Source of the DNA: Streptantibioticus ferralitis
GTDB taxonomy: Bacteria > Actinomycetota > Actinomycetes > Streptomycetales > Streptomycetaceae
DNA length: 64,000 nt
Direction: 5' to 3'
Assembly (NCBI RefSeq): GCF_029223525.1
Contig: NZ_JARHTQ010000015.1
Location: 62,001 to 126,000, forward strand
The notes under the pieces are model-generated. The model saw nothing but the letters and a program-made list of their open reading frames with translations, did no database searches and was not told the origin of the DNA. A program made the position numbers and the translations under genes. This document shows positions 8,602 to 17,386 of this stretch, in pieces (positions within the stretch are counted from its first letter, which is position 1; every line of letters begins with the position of its first letter).

Positions 8602-9102
8602 TCAGTCGCTGGTTGGATGTGCGTTGTCGCCCATCAGGCTGCGCAGCAGAGTGCAGCCGGGGTACTCGTCGGGCTGGACCGCAGCGGTGATCCGTTCGGG
8701 CTCGTCGAAGATTGGTTCGCCGTTGGGGCGGCGGACGTACGGTACGAGGCCGTAGTCGACGCCGTCCGTGGCGTCGAAGCTCATCCAAGTGATGGCCTCC
8801 TGCTCGCCTTCGCGTAGCGGGAGGTTCGATACTGCGCGGGCTGCGATCCCGCCGTCCGACATCTCAAGCCAGACCTGGGGAACCGCCAGGACCCAGCGGG
8901 CGGCATGGATCTGTCGGGCCTGATCCGCGGCGCGTTGCTCGAAGGCCGCGGCGGTGGCGTCGTCGCGTAGGTAGTCGTAGTCCGATAGGACAACTTTGCG
9001 ATCGCCTTCAAGGACGACAACTGCTGGGCAGTCTCTGGCCCGGATGGCGCGCTCGACCCGTTCGACGGCGTCCCGGAGCAGGCTCTCGGTGTCTGGGGTC
9101 AC
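8602..9102 (-). CDS. Hypothetical protein of accessory block
   Basis: Predicted 166 aa from the GTG at 9102, chosen because GGGGAG lies about nine bases upstream and the preceding gene stops eight bases away. It is acidic and mixed alpha/beta ('VVLEGDRKVVLSDYDYLRDD', 'VWLEMSDGGIAARAVSNLPL') with no membrane segment or known motif. It is the last gene of a minus-strand run with very short spacing to its upstream neighbour, so probably co-transcribed. Confidence 0.65.
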   Translation of the reverse strand: MTPDTESLLRDAVERVERAIRARDCPAVVVLEGDRKVVLSDYDYLRDDATAAAFEQRAADQARQIHAARWVLAVPQVWLEMSDGGIAARAVSNLPLREGEQEAITWMSFDATDGVDYGLVPYVRRPNGEPIFDEPERITAAVQPDEYPGCTLLRSLMGDNAHPTSD

Positions 9103-9109
9103 CGATGGA

Positions 9110-9361
9110 TCACTCCCCTGCGGATCCGTCGCGCATCTTGAAGGCGTGGTAGGCATCCATGACCTCTACCTTGGCGCGATCGCCGAGGTGAGCCAGATAT
9201 AGCAGGGTCCGGGTCACTTGGCTTTGCTGTCGGCGGGCCGCTCGGGTCGGCGCCTCGTCCACCTCGGTGCCGTCCAGCTCTTCCAGCGCGTCGAGCAGCT
9301 GCTGCACGGTCTGCCGCGCTTGGCTCAGGTCGATCTCCACGTATGCCACCTCCGGACTCAC
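9110..9361 (-). CDS. Small helical hypothetical protein
   Basis: Predicted 83 aa from a GTG with GGGAG eight bases upstream. It is strongly helical and charged ('ARQTVQQLLDALEELDGTEV'), possibly a coiled coil or adaptor. Its stop is eight bases before the GTG of the next gene, consistent with an operon. No family recognised. Confidence 0.6.
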   Translation of the reverse strand: MSPEVAYVEIDLSQARQTVQQLLDALEELDGTEVDEAPTRAARRQQSQVTRTLLYLAHLGDRAKVEVMDAYHAFKMRDGSAGE

Positions 9362-9408
9362 CGGTAGTCTCCCGCATCCGGGGAGCCTCCGGAGCCCGGT
9401 ACGGCAGG

Positions 9409-9879
9409 TCAGCCGCCGCGAGAAATGCTGGCCGCGACGAACTCCGACAGCTGCTGGAGGAGCAGGTTAGCCGCTTGGACAGCTTCACGCAGGATGCTCA
9501 GCGCCGCCTCGATCCCCGAGGTGTCGGGCTCGCCGAGCATCGCTATTCCTTCCGAGAGCGTGGCCAGCGTCAGCGAGGTGGGCGTGGTGATGTGGAGGAG
9601 GAAGCGGTAGTACCCCTCGTCCCCGTCGTCCACGTACTCGAACTTCAGGTTCACCGCCTGTGGGCCGGTGACTACGCCGTCCGTCTGGGCTGCTCGGATC
9701 AGCAGGTGAACGGAGTCCTCCTCTCCGGGATCTTGGGGTGTCCACGCCATCTTCAGCGGTGGGGTGTGTGCGGAGACCATGGGGCTGCTGGCGCCGAAGT
9801 CCTCCCCGATCTCGTAGGCCACGATCAGGTTGGTCAGCCAGTCGCGCGCCAGGTCATCGTTCATCGTGAACGAGTCCAT
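9409..9879 (-). CDS. Hypothetical protein of accessory block
   Basis: Predicted 156 aa with a weak ribosome binding site; an internal ATG five codons later is an alternative start. The middle is beta-rich ('VNLKFEYVDDGDEGYYRFLL') and the C-terminus helical. Nothing identifies the family. It lies directly downstream of the DUF932 gene after a 200-base gap. Confidence 0.6.
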   Translation of the reverse strand: MDSFTMNDDLARDWLTNLIVAYEIGEDFGASSPMVSAHTPPLKMAWTPQDPGEEDSVHLLIRAAQTDGVVTGPQAVNLKFEYVDDGDEGYYRFLLHITTPTSLTLATLSEGIAMLGEPDTSGIEAALSILREAVQAANLLLQQLSEFVAASISRGG

Positions 9880-10082
9880 AAACGATCACTTTCTGTGTGC
9901 GTTGGCGTCGTCGGGTGGTGGAACGGCTCAGGACAGCGCGTCGAGCCTGGCGCGCACACCGCCGGCCGGGCCGGGGGACCGGTTCGGTCAGCGGTGAGGA
10001 GCGTGCGAGCGCCCCCGCACGATCTCCCTCGCGATCTTGGGCGGGAAGCGGGAGCCAGAGTCTCGCTGCCTGATGCCTGCAC

Positions 10083-11111
10083 TCAGGCCGCGCGGGCGTG
10101 GGTGGGCACTGTGAGGACGGCGTTGAGCGTCTGGAGAGTGGCCTGGTCGAGATCGTCAACGCCGCCGGTGACGGCCCGGAGCATGTTGCGCTCCACACGC
10201 TCGGCTCCACGGACTGTCTGCTGGTGGTGGGTGTAGGTGTTGACCGCCTGCACCACGCCGTAGGCGGTGTTCTGCCAGGGAGCCACCCGCGGGTCGTTCT
10301 TCCACAGGTCGGTCAGGGCCTCACGCTTGCGCTCGGCCAGCGTCCGGCTACGGCCGTGTTCCTCGGGCAGCGGAGTGTGCGCGTTCAGGAACGCGTTCCA
10401 TTCCTGGTTGGTCACGGTGGTCTGGCACAGTCGCCGGACTGCGGCGGTGAAGTCGTCCGCGCTTTCGTAGACGAGGTTCAGCGCCTGTCGGGCCTCCACG
10501 ACCCGCAGGGCGGAGTTGCGGCGATGGGAGAACTTCATCTCCTGCCCGGCCTCAGCCAAGCCGGCGCTCATGGTGTTGTCGCACACGATGTTGGTGATCG
10601 CGCGCTTGAAGGTGGTTTGGAATGATCCGTCGTAGCACGCTGCGCCGAACAGGTGCGGCCGGAATTCCACCCCTTCCGGGGTGGTGATGTTGTCGGGGAC
10701 TTCGACGCTGACCCAGGCGACCGCGCCCTGGCGGAGCAGGCCGGCCGAGCCGATCTTGAGATCGGCGTCCAGCAGGGTGGCGATCTTGTGGATCAGCCAT
10801 TCCGCATAGGGGTGCGGCTCGTAGCCGTCACTGAAGATCCCCATGACGTGGCCGGTGTCGCTGCGGACGAATGCCTGCCGGTTCGGTGCCTGGACCAGCT
10901 GGCCGGTGACGGGGCTCTTGACGTAGACGGGGGTGGAGACGGCTTGCCAGTTGAACAACCTTCGTTTGACATCGTCGACTGGGATGGGGCCGGGGTAGTG
11001 GTTGGGCTCATCCCCTTGCAGGCTGGCGCGGTGGTGCCACGCTGTGCCGCGCTGATCGGTGAATCCGATGAGGGTGTTGTTGTTCAGCCATTGCAGGGTT
11101 TCTTTGGACAT
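10083..11111 (-). CDS. DUF932 phage/plasmid-like protein
   Basis: Predicted 342 aa from the ATG at 11111, preceded by GGAG; an upstream ATG at 11135 lacks a site. The order 'WHHRAS', 'VYVKSPVTGQLVQAPNRQAF', 'GYEPHPYAEWL', 'CDNTMSAG' and 'HRRNSALRV' matches the DUF932 family (phage/plasmid-like protein TIGR03299). Members are carried by actinobacterial prophages, plasmids and integrative elements. Their biochemical role is not established. It marks this block as mobile-element-derived. Confidence 0.85.
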   Translation of the reverse strand: MSKETLQWLNNNTLIGFTDQRGTAWHHRASLQGDEPNHYPGPIPVDDVKRRLFNWQAVSTPVYVKSPVTGQLVQAPNRQAFVRSDTGHVMGIFSDGYEPHPYAEWLIHKIATLLDADLKIGSAGLLRQGAVAWVSVEVPDNITTPEGVEFRPHLFGAACYDGSFQTTFKRAITNIVCDNTMSAGLAEAGQEMKFSHRRNSALRVVEARQALNLVYESADDFTAAVRRLCQTTVTNQEWNAFLNAHTPLPEEHGRSRTLAERKREALTDLWKNDPRVAPWQNTAYGVVQAVNTYTHHQQTVRGAERVERNMLRAVTGGVDDLDQATLQTLNAVLTVPTHARAA

Positions 11112-11273
11112 GCTCACTCCGTTCCGGGCCGCCATGGCTGCGGCAAGGGGGGTGGGAGGCTGGGGAGCAGTGCGTTGCCCGGCCGTCCATTCGCGCCCGC
11201 TGTGGTCGGCTCGTGGCAGGTTGCCGAGGGCGGCCAGCGTGAGTGAACGGCCGGGCGAAGGTTGGGAGTTGGG

Positions 11274-12575
11274 TTAGTCGCCGGGTGGCGAGATGTCCGT
11301 TCCTGCGCAGTAGACGACGCCGGGTTCGGGCGGGATCAGATCGCCGGTCTGTGCGTCAGTGCAGTAGGCGTTGAACACTTCCGCTGCCGTCAGCGGTTGC
11401 AACCAAGCGTTACGCATCGTCCAGCCGCGGACACGATCGGTTCCGTGGGCGGAGCCGTCCGTGCGGGCGACGAGGCCCGCAGGGCTGCCGGTGGCGATGC
11501 CCGCCGCCATAAGCGTGTAGAAGACCAGGGCATCGGTTTCGCCGAGCCTGACGTTGTCCTCAGCGTCCTGGTCGACGTGCAGCACGGCGACGAGCGGGGC
11601 GTCGTTCCCGTCGGGGACGCTCAGGACGAGGTGGTGTCTGCCCGCACCGAGGGATTCGAGCAGGCCTGCAACAGCGTGGGAGGCGCGTGCGATGACCTCG
11701 TCGCTGCTCTGACCACCTTCCGTTTCGCTCGCGGTGGCCCGCCTGATCAGTTCGCTGGCGCGCTCCCATGTCAGACGCATCTCGACGGCGGCTACCAGGT
11801 CAGTGACGAGGTGGTCGACACGCTGACCGGCATAGAGCAGGGTGGTGCCGGTGGCTGCCACTGCCGCGGTATAGCGGGAACGGCTGGTCGGCGCATCCGG
11901 ATCCAGCCCGGCGTCGGCGCAGTAGACGGCGTACTCATCGGGGTCGAAGAGGGCCACGTAGACCGGGCCTTCGGCCGACAGGGACCGCAGCACGTCCTGC
12001 ATCCGGCGAACGTAGGCGCCGTAGGAGGGGAAGGCGAAAGTGGCGTACCGCTGCATGGCGGCGAAGTCCCCGCCGTCTGCCACCAGCGCGACAAAGCTGG
12101 GGGCCTCGTTGCGCAAGCTGTCGATGGCATCGACCGGGCCACCGTCAGCGGAAGCGGCCGAGCCCTGGGGCTCTTCGTAGATGGCCTCATCGAGGTGCCG
12201 TTCGGCCCACGGGGTCAGAGGAACGAAGATCTGCCCTCGATCCTGGCCTCGAACCGCGCGGGCCAAGCCGTGCTCGGCCTGGTCAGCGATACGGGACAAC
12301 AGCCGCACGGTGGCCGCTGCCCACGGCTCGTCGTACGGCCCCCCGTCAGCGGCATCGTGCGCGTACAGCACCGTGCAGTCAGCCGCGAGCACAGCGACGA
12401 GGTCGACCGGCGATGCCTCCGGATCCTCGATCCAGAAGGAATCATCGACAACGATCCAGGCAGCACCCGGATGGCGGCTCATCACCGTGCCCGACAGCTC
12501 ACCGACGAGATCGTCGACACTTGTGCTGGGGCCTGGGCGGTCCGCTCCAGAGGTATTTGACGTCGCATTGGACAC
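11274..12575 (-). CDS. Large acidic hypothetical protein of accessory block
   Basis: Predicted 433 aa from a GTG with GGAG about nine bases upstream. It is acidic and Ala-rich with no membrane segment. Repeated mixed alpha/beta stretches such as 'AAWIVVDDSFWIEDPEAS' and 'YVALFDPDEYAVYCADAG' suggest a multidomain soluble protein. I do not recognise it. A hairpin at 12638-12671 separates it from the gene upstream. It is the largest gene of the block and a candidate core function. Confidence 0.65.
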   Translation of the reverse strand: MSNATSNTSGADRPGPSTSVDDLVGELSGTVMSRHPGAAWIVVDDSFWIEDPEASPVDLVAVLAADCTVLYAHDAADGGPYDEPWAAATVRLLSRIADQAEHGLARAVRGQDRGQIFVPLTPWAERHLDEAIYEEPQGSAASADGGPVDAIDSLRNEAPSFVALVADGGDFAAMQRYATFAFPSYGAYVRRMQDVLRSLSAEGPVYVALFDPDEYAVYCADAGLDPDAPTSRSRYTAAVAATGTTLLYAGQRVDHLVTDLVAAVEMRLTWERASELIRRATASETEGGQSSDEVIARASHAVAGLLESLGAGRHHLVLSVPDGNDAPLVAVLHVDQDAEDNVRLGETDALVFYTLMAAGIATGSPAGLVARTDGSAHGTDRVRGWTMRNAWLQPLTAAEVFNAYCTDAQTGDLIPPEPGVVYCAGTDISPPGD

Positions 12576-12637
12576 GATTACTTCTCCGTTCGGATCTCGG
12601 AAATGGCACGCAGTGGTACTCCGGCGCGGTGTGCAAG

Positions 12638-12671
12638 GTTCACGGCCTGGGGGAAATAGAAGGCCGTGAAC
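12638..12671 (-). terminator. Intergenic hairpin
   Basis: A perfect 11-bp stem (GTTCACGGCCT with AGGCCGTGAAC) and 12-base loop lie just after the small zinc-ribbon-like gene and before the next gene. There is no U-run, so it may be a terminator or a processing/stability element. Confidence 0.6.
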
Positions 12672-12733
12672 GGGGCGCGGGCAGCACCTGACTTACGCGG
12701 GGAGATTCCTCAACCCAGGGCGCTGCGTGCCGC

Positions 12734-12937
12734 CTACGCCCCGAAGAGGGCACGCCGTCGGGTGCGGACTTCGGCGTACGGGCCAGATGCGACCACGGCC
12801 TCGGTTACGAACAAGTCCCGGTGTCTCTCGCAGAGGATGTCGCCGGTGCGGGTGAGGACGACTAGATCGCCATCAGTGAACTTTTGATGGCATTCCGAGC
12901 ACGTGCCCGGTCTGGTGACACGAGGTGAGCGTGCCAA
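12734..12937 (-). CDS. Small zinc-ribbon-like protein
   Basis: Predicted 67 aa from a TTG with AAAGGATAGG upstream. A Cys-x2-Cys pair ('CSECHQKF') and a later Cys-x2-His pair ('LCERH') suggest one zinc site, as in small DNA- or protein-binding phage proteins. It precedes the 433-aa gene and is separated from it by a hairpin. Confidence 0.55.
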   Translation of the reverse strand: MARSPRVTRPGTCSECHQKFTDGDLVVLTRTGDILCERHRDLFVTEAVVASGPYAEVRTRRRALFGA

Positions 12938-12949
12938 CGACCTATCCTT

Positions 12950-13192
12950 TCAGTCACCCTGGGAATTTTCAGTTTCGACGTCCTCGTCGGCGATGGTGAC
13001 TTGGACGCGAACGATCGCCGTGAAGGCAGTTCCGGACTCCTTGTCGTAGCCCTCGATCCTGACTGATCCTTGGCGTTGCCAGACCTCTTCGATGACGAGT
13101 CCGGCGTACGACTCTTGGTCCTCTCCGCAGCGGGTGAAGTGCTCGTCGACTTCGCAGATGAGCAGGTTCTCGATCTCGCGCTGAGCGATCAC
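12950..13192 (-). CDS. Small beta-rich hypothetical protein
   Basis: Predicted 80 aa from the GTG at 13192, chosen because AGGA sits six bases upstream; a longer frame to 13234 has no site. Beta-rich sequence ('GTAFTAIVRVQVTIADEDVE') with two Cys in the N-terminal half. It ends 13 bases before the next gene. No family recognised. Confidence 0.55.
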   Translation of the reverse strand: MIAQREIENLLICEVDEHFTRCGEDQESYAGLVIEEVWQRQGSVRIEGYDKESGTAFTAIVRVQVTIADEDVETENSQGD

Positions 13193-13270
13193 ATCGTTCC
13201 TTTCATGGTTGGCTCCCGTGGCGCCGAACTGCACGGTCGACCGGTGGCTTTGACCTACTCTTGCGTGGCG

Positions 13271-13624
13271 TCAGCGGGTATCTCGCGGGTTCTTGGCGCC
13301 GCCGTAGACCCGGACTTGGTATTCCTGGTCCTCGTTCAAGAGGACGACAGGGAGTTCACTGCGCCCCTCGTTGCGGGCACGGGCCAGCCGATGCCATCCG
13401 TCGATGATGAAAGCCGCGCCATCAGCCTCCCGGATTCGCACTGCGATAAGAGGGCGGTCGAGGTCGGCGTGGGGTACGTAATCTTCGTCTAGTCGAATAG
13501 CGCCCAGCCAGCCGTACCAGCCTTTCGGGTTCATCCGGTGGACCGGTAGATCGGCTGCTAGCTTCTTCGCTTCGGTCACATCCCAGCGAAAGGCTAGGAA
13601 CTGGAAAAATTCACGGTCCGCCAT
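13271..13624 (-). CDS. ParB/sulfiredoxin-fold protein
   Basis: Predicted 117 aa with a strong AGGAGGAG site. The segment 'AFIIDGWHRLARA' after 'RPLIAVRIREADG' matches the ParB N-terminal/sulfiredoxin-like core (D-G-x-H-R-x-x-A), which binds or hydrolyses nucleotides. The protein is too short for a partition ParB with a HTH domain. Similar stand-alone domains occur in phages. A repeat element lies 47 bp upstream of the start, the only copy outside the 19-kb cluster. Confidence 0.7.
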   Translation of the reverse strand: MADREFFQFLAFRWDVTEAKKLAADLPVHRMNPKGWYGWLGAIRLDEDYVPHADLDRPLIAVRIREADGAAFIIDGWHRLARARNEGRSELPVVLLNEDQEYQVRVYGGAKNPRDTR

Positions 13625-13670
13625 CGCTCCTCCTCTCTTGGCCGTTGGCAGCGACTGTTTGTGTCGGGGC

Positions 13671-13726
13671 TCACTTAGATACGGCGAGAAGACACGCCCA
13701 AATACCGATCTTGGGGAAGTGATTCC
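13671..13726 (-). promoter_or_regulatory. R1, about 56-bp repeat element upstream of ParB-like gene
   Basis: It aligns without gaps to three copies at 19.0-19.4 kb. Read on the minus strand, the conserved core is GATCGGTATT, about 19 bases, then CGTATCTAAGTGA. It lies in a 153-bp intergenic gap and ends 47 bp before the ParB-like start. Conservation stops at TGA(G). The spacing resembles -35/-10 promoter boxes (inference). A coding reading is less natural here, because only about 24 codons precede it with no ribosome binding site. Confidence 0.6.
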
Positions 13727-13777
13727 GGGCCCGGCCGCCCGTCATCCCGCAATAGTGGCGACGGGTGAGCCGGTGAG

Positions 13778-14164
13778 TCAGCTGTACCTGAACCTGCCTT
13801 TCGGCAGGCAGTCGTGGGCGGGCTGTGGGGTGTGCCACAGATCCCTCTGAACGATCTGTGGCGGCCGGTAGTCGGCACCGATGGATTCCAGGGCGGGCAG
13901 GTCGAAGTAGCCCCATTCGCCTTGCGTCATGTAGTTGCCGAGGACGGCCCAGCCGTAGGCCAGGCCGGTGTTCGGGTCCAGTTCGGCCACGTACCACTCG
14001 CCCCAGCTGGCGAAGTAGCGCACGTGCATGATCTTGTCCTTCGACGGCACGTCCTCCGTGGCGTACAACGGAGGGATCTTGGCCATCTGGCCGGCGGGCG
14101 GGTAGAACTCGTGCCCGCGCAGGTCGCGGTGGACTTCCGGGAGCCGGATGAATTCCGTGGACAT
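13778..14164 (-). CDS. DUF2958 domain protein
   Basis: Predicted 128 aa from the ATG at 14164, with GGAGGAGG upstream. The pattern 'KIMHVRYFASWGEWYVAELD', 'YGWAVLG' and 'EWGYFDLPALES' matches the DUF2958 family of phage and plasmid accessory proteins, whose function is unknown. It is the last gene of the run below the 19-kb repeat cluster. Confidence 0.75.
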   Translation of the reverse strand: MSTEFIRLPEVHRDLRGHEFYPPAGQMAKIPPLYATEDVPSKDKIMHVRYFASWGEWYVAELDPNTGLAYGWAVLGNYMTQGEWGYFDLPALESIGADYRPPQIVQRDLWHTPQPAHDCLPKGRFRYS

Positions 14165-14193
14165 AGGAGCTTGCCTCCTCCGGGCAAGACGAG

Positions 14194-14219
14194 GGCCCCA
14201 CGGATTCGACTGTGGGGCC
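14194..14219 (-). terminator. Intergenic hairpin
   Basis: An 8-bp stem (GGCCCCAC with GTGGGGCC) and 10-base loop between the 124-aa gene and the DUF2958 gene. No U-run. Confidence 0.45.
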
Positions 14220-14450
14220 GGTGCGTTAGAAGTCAGCGGGTAGGGATCACCGTCTGATCGCGGTACGGCGGTCGTGATCGTGGATCTCGCGCCGATGGCC
14301 GCTGCTCGGTCCTGCTGCGTTGGGTCCCCGCAGGAGGCGGCGGGGTGAGTGAGACGGGCCGCGCTACGAGCCTGGTTTGGCGGTTGGCGCACATGTCGCG
14401 CACCGGAGGAACGGGCATGCGCTCGCGCTGTTAACCGGTGGGCGCTGCGG

Positions 14451-14825
14451 TCACCGACTGCCCTCGCGGTGCATGGCTATCAGGTCGTGGGCCGTGGTTC
14501 CCCGGCCGTGCCATCGAGTTCCGTCCGGTGTGGTGGCCCAGACGTACTGCATGCGGTAGGGGCGTCCGCCTGGCGCGATGTGGTCGCGTACCTTGTAGCT
14601 GGTGATCTTGGCGAGTTCTCCACCCGACCAGGTGGTCAGCGCCACGTGATCGGGCGTTACGTATGCGGCGAAGGCGTCGGCCTTCTTGATGTCCTCCCGC
14701 TGCTGTTCGTCGGCGCAGGCGTAGCACATCGAGCGCCCTCGATAGATGGCGCGGCCGGTGCCTATCCCCTTCGGGGTGGGCGGGTGCCCGCAGTCGAGCA
14801 CGTCGCCCGGAGTGAGGTCGGGCAT
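14451..14825 (-). CDS. Hypothetical protein with paired cysteines
   Basis: Predicted 124 aa with GGAGAGGAGG upstream of the ATG. 'DCGHPPTPKG' and 'MCYACADEQQRE' give a possible Cys/His zinc knuckle. The C-terminal half is beta-rich ('MQYVWATTPDGTRWHGRG'). I do not recognise a named family. It sits 22 bases downstream of the 220-aa gene and is probably co-transcribed with it. Confidence 0.65.
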   Translation of the reverse strand: MPDLTPGDVLDCGHPPTPKGIGTGRAIYRGRSMCYACADEQQREDIKKADAFAAYVTPDHVALTTWSGGELAKITSYKVRDHIAPGGRPYRMQYVWATTPDGTRWHGRGTTAHDLIAMHREGSR

Positions 14826-14847
14826 GCTCGCCTCCTCTCCAAGGTGG

Positions 14848-15510
14848 TCACGCGGTGCGGGTCGCGGATGTCGTCGGCCGGGGGTCGCGGAGGTGGGTCT
14901 TCCGCGTGGGGTCGCTCGCGGCGCGTTCTTCGGTCCACACGAGCCAGGTCGTCGCCTGGATCACAGAGGGCAGGACGTGAACGCGCAGCGCAGCGAGGCG
15001 GTATGCCTGCGCGAACAGTTCGTACCGGGGCCGGTAGGACAGTCCGCGGTCGGTGTTGCCGTAGCGCGCGCCGACGGCGATGTCGTGCGCATGGCGGTCG
15101 ATCACGACCGACCGGTGGTCATCGGGATCTGCGATGCACTGGTAGAAGTGCATCGTCTTCAAGCCCGCGGGTAAGACGCGGAGCGGATCCTCACCAACCA
15201 GGATCCGGCGGGCTTTGTCCAGCCGGTCGCGCACGTTGACCACTGGCTCGCCTGCGCACAAGGCGCTGGCCTGTCGGATGTTGCGGAGCCATGGTGTTTG
15301 GGCTGACAAGGCAGCGATCACGCCCGCCCCCTTGCGGGCATCGCCGCAGGCCATGGTCTTGGCCAGGTCATGTGCAATGCGGTACCAGTGCCTACCGCGT
15401 TCGCGTTGGTCGTCCGTTGCGCGGTGCCACACGGCGAGGATGTTGGACACCATGGTGTTGGTGTCGGCGTGAGTGAAGGTGCGCAGCCGGACGGGAACGG
15501 AGACGGCCAT
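14848..15510 (-). CDS. Hypothetical phage-like protein, mostly helical
   Basis: Predicted 220 aa; GGGGAAG before the ATG. Helical N-terminus ('HADTNTMVSNILAVWHRAT'), then 'GAGVIAALSAQTPWLRNIRQ' and 'VVIDRHAHDIAVGARYGN'. The central Gly-Val-Ile-Ala-Ala-Leu-Ser and His/Asp pattern recalls phage proteins with a helix-hairpin-helix glycosylase-like core, but I cannot confirm that. It is co-directional with the block. Confidence 0.65.
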   Translation of the reverse strand: MAVSVPVRLRTFTHADTNTMVSNILAVWHRATDDQRERGRHWYRIAHDLAKTMACGDARKGAGVIAALSAQTPWLRNIRQASALCAGEPVVNVRDRLDKARRILVGEDPLRVLPAGLKTMHFYQCIADPDDHRSVVIDRHAHDIAVGARYGNTDRGLSYRPRYELFAQAYRLAALRVHVLPSVIQATTWLVWTEERAASDPTRKTHLRDPRPTTSATRTA

Positions 15511-15548
15511 GATCTTCCCCTTTCTGGAAGATCGGTCGGTGGTGCGGT

Positions 15549-15926
15549 TCAGGCGAATTGCTCTTGCTCCTGCGCGATCTCGCAGGATTCGCGGTTACCT
15601 GTGACGAGTTGCGCCCAGTGCGCCATGTCCGGGCCTTCGGGGGGCCGGAAGATGTGCGTGATCAGACCGTGGCTGTCCGGGTGCTGCAGGGTGTATGCGG
15701 TGTCGCCGTCGGCGATGGCTGCGATGGCGGCCTCGCAGTCGTTGACCACGTCGCACCAGGGACAACCTTCTTTGGTGCCGAAGTGGCCGCAGATCTCGCC
15801 GTAGTCGTCCTGCTGACTCTTGATCTCGTCCCGCAGCATGGACAGCGCGCCGCCGGGATCGTCGAAGCAGACCAGGTCCGATTCGGGCAGGTACCCGGGC
15901 ACGTTGTGCCCGACATGGATGTGCAT
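15549..15926 (-). CDS. Hypothetical protein with Cys/His cluster
   Basis: Predicted 125 aa from the ATG at 15926, preceded by AAGGAG seven bases upstream. 'ICGHFGTKEGCPWCDVVNDC' holds four cysteines and a histidine, suggesting one or two metal sites. The flanks are acidic. No family recognised. A 15-bp hairpin precedes the gene at 15976-16016. Confidence 0.65.
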   Translation of the reverse strand: MHIHVGHNVPGYLPESDLVCFDDPGGALSMLRDEIKSQQDDYGEICGHFGTKEGCPWCDVVNDCEAAIAAIADGDTAYTLQHPDSHGLITHIFRPPEGPDMAHWAQLVTGNRESCEIAQEQEQFA

Positions 15927-15975
15927 GATCGGCTTCTCCTTCAGGCTGTGATCCCTGCATGTGCAAGGCGAAGGG

Positions 15976-16016
15976 GCCGGATACCCCCGCGAGGGGGGGA
16001 GGCGGGGGTATCCGGC
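15976..16016 (-). terminator. Intergenic hairpin
   Basis: A perfect 15-bp stem (GCCGGATACCCCCGC and its complement) with an 11-base G-rich loop lies between two minus-strand genes. No U-run. Confidence 0.6.
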
Positions 16017-16188
16017 GGCTTGGGGTGAATGGAGCGTCAGCGCATGACGGAGCGACCGCCCGCATGGCGCGGCGGTCGGCAAATGCGATGGCTGCTGACT
16101 CGCTTGTCGGCGAAGCTGCGTCGAGGGCAGCGGTTGAGTTCCTGCGGAGGTGATCCGCCTCAACAGCAGGCGCGGGCCCGGCGCTTGA

Positions 16189-16371
16189 TCACTCTTCGGT
16201 GATCGCGATGGTGTAAGTCCTGGGCTTGCCCCAGGGGTCCAGGGCGATGACCTTGATCTTGACTGGCTCGCCGGGCACTGGGCTGATCAGGTATGCGTCC
16301 GTGATCCGCACGTCCCTGCTCAGTCGGACCAAGGGCTTGTAGATCTCGTAGCGCAGCTCAAGGGGGCTCAT
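16189..16371 (-). CDS. Small beta-rich hypothetical protein
   Basis: Predicted 60 aa. The ATG at 16371 overlaps the upstream stop (ATGA) and has GAGGGGGA before it, so it is translationally coupled. Largely beta-strand sequence ('KIKVIALDPWGKPRTYTIAI'). Function unknown. Confidence 0.55.
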   Translation of the reverse strand: MSPLELRYEIYKPLVRLSRDVRITDAYLISPVPGEPVKIKVIALDPWGKPRTYTIAITEE

Positions 16372-16589
16372 CGTTCCCCCTCGCTCTCGGACTTGATGTC
16401 GTCTGCCCGAAGCGCACGGATCCGCTGCTTGATCGTCGTCCAGTGATCGATAATCGAGTCAGCGCGGTTGTAGATCTCCCGCTTCGCCTCAGTCAGCGTC
16501 ACAAGATCCGCGTACCCGCTCGCCTCCCGCTCGGGACGGATTGCCGGATATGCGTGGTCCGACCAGTCCACCCAGTAACGTCGTGCCAT
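16368..16589 (-). CDS. Small helical hypothetical protein
   Basis: Predicted 73 aa from the ATG at 16589; AAGGAGG lies seven bases upstream and overlaps an upstream GTG, which excludes that GTG. Charged helical C-terminus ('EAKREIYNRADSIIDHWTTI'). Coupled to the 60-aa gene downstream. No family recognised. Confidence 0.6.
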   Translation of the reverse strand: MARRYWVDWSDHAYPAIRPEREASGYADLVTLTEAKREIYNRADSIIDHWTTIKQRIRALRADDIKSESEGER

Positions 16590-16919
16590 AGCCACCTCCT
16601 TACCTGTGTTTCCGTGGGTGGTTGATCACCCGCCGACTGCGCTCCTGGGGACACCCGATGCCGAGCCACAGGGCGGGGGCGGGGAGAAGTTCACGGTGCT
16701 GCCCACGGGTTCGATGCACCGTTCGCTCAAGTAGCGCGTCTCATCGACGCGATGAATGGAGGCCCAGGGGACCGGGCACCCCACCGGGTGGTGGAAAGTG
16801 GGGTGCCCAGCGACTTGGGCCGACACGGTCCTGATCTTCGGACCGCCGCTCGGTCAGCCAGAGGAGCGTGGCCGCGGTCGCGGCCGGGTGCGGCGTGGCA
16901 GCCGGCCGAACGCAGGTCG
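16590..16919. other. Intergenic gap containing one hairpin
   Basis: No gene supported. It contains the hairpin at 16774-16808. A short minus-strand frame at 16626-16826 has no initiation signal. Confidence 0.5.
16774..16808 (-). terminator. Intergenic hairpin
   Basis: A perfect 11-bp stem (GGGCACCCCAC with GTGGGGTGCCC), 13-base loop, 110 bases after the 139-aa gene. Confidence 0.5.
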
Positions 16920-17339
16920 TCAGGCGATGCCGAACTGGAGATCGCCGTAGAGCCCGACCATGGGGTCGGTGTCGCCGTAGGTGTTCCAGTTCTTCATGCC
17001 ATCGATCCGGTGCGGGTGAAACGGTGCCCAGGACGTGGGCGGGACGCGCAGAAACTCACGCGCCTCGTGGATCTCGATCTGTGCGATGGCGGCCAAGATC
17101 CGCTGATACAGCCGCAGGTCGTCCGGGCAGTCGCCCACCAGCAGCGGGAACTCCGCGTACGTGGTGATCTCCTCGGGGTACCCGTCGGCTGCCTGGTCCC
17201 GATTGGAGTTGCGCGCCGGGTACTCGACCCGGACCTTGATCGTGCCCTCGAAGCGGCTGGTGTGATCGGTCGCGGTGAACGTCCAACCAGGCTTGTAGAT
17301 CAAGCCGTTGACCAGAGTGATCGCGGTACCGACCTCCAT
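16920..17339 (-). CDS. Hypothetical protein of accessory block
   Basis: Predicted 139 aa from the ATG at 17339 with GAGAGGAA upstream. The N-terminal half is beta-rich ('ITLVNGLIYKPGWTFTATDH', 'GTIKVRVEYPA') and the C-terminal half helical ('RILAAIAQIEIHEAREFLRV'). Co-directional with its neighbours and flanked by hairpins on both sides. No family recognised. Confidence 0.65.
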   Translation of the reverse strand: MEVGTAITLVNGLIYKPGWTFTATDHTSRFEGTIKVRVEYPARNSNRDQAADGYPEEITTYAEFPLLVGDCPDDLRLYQRILAAIAQIEIHEAREFLRVPPTSWAPFHPHRIDGMKNWNTYGDTDPMVGLYGDLQFGIA

Positions 17340-17386
17340 GACGATTCCTCTCTCCCTGGGTTGCCGACCCCCCTGCGGGGCCGAGG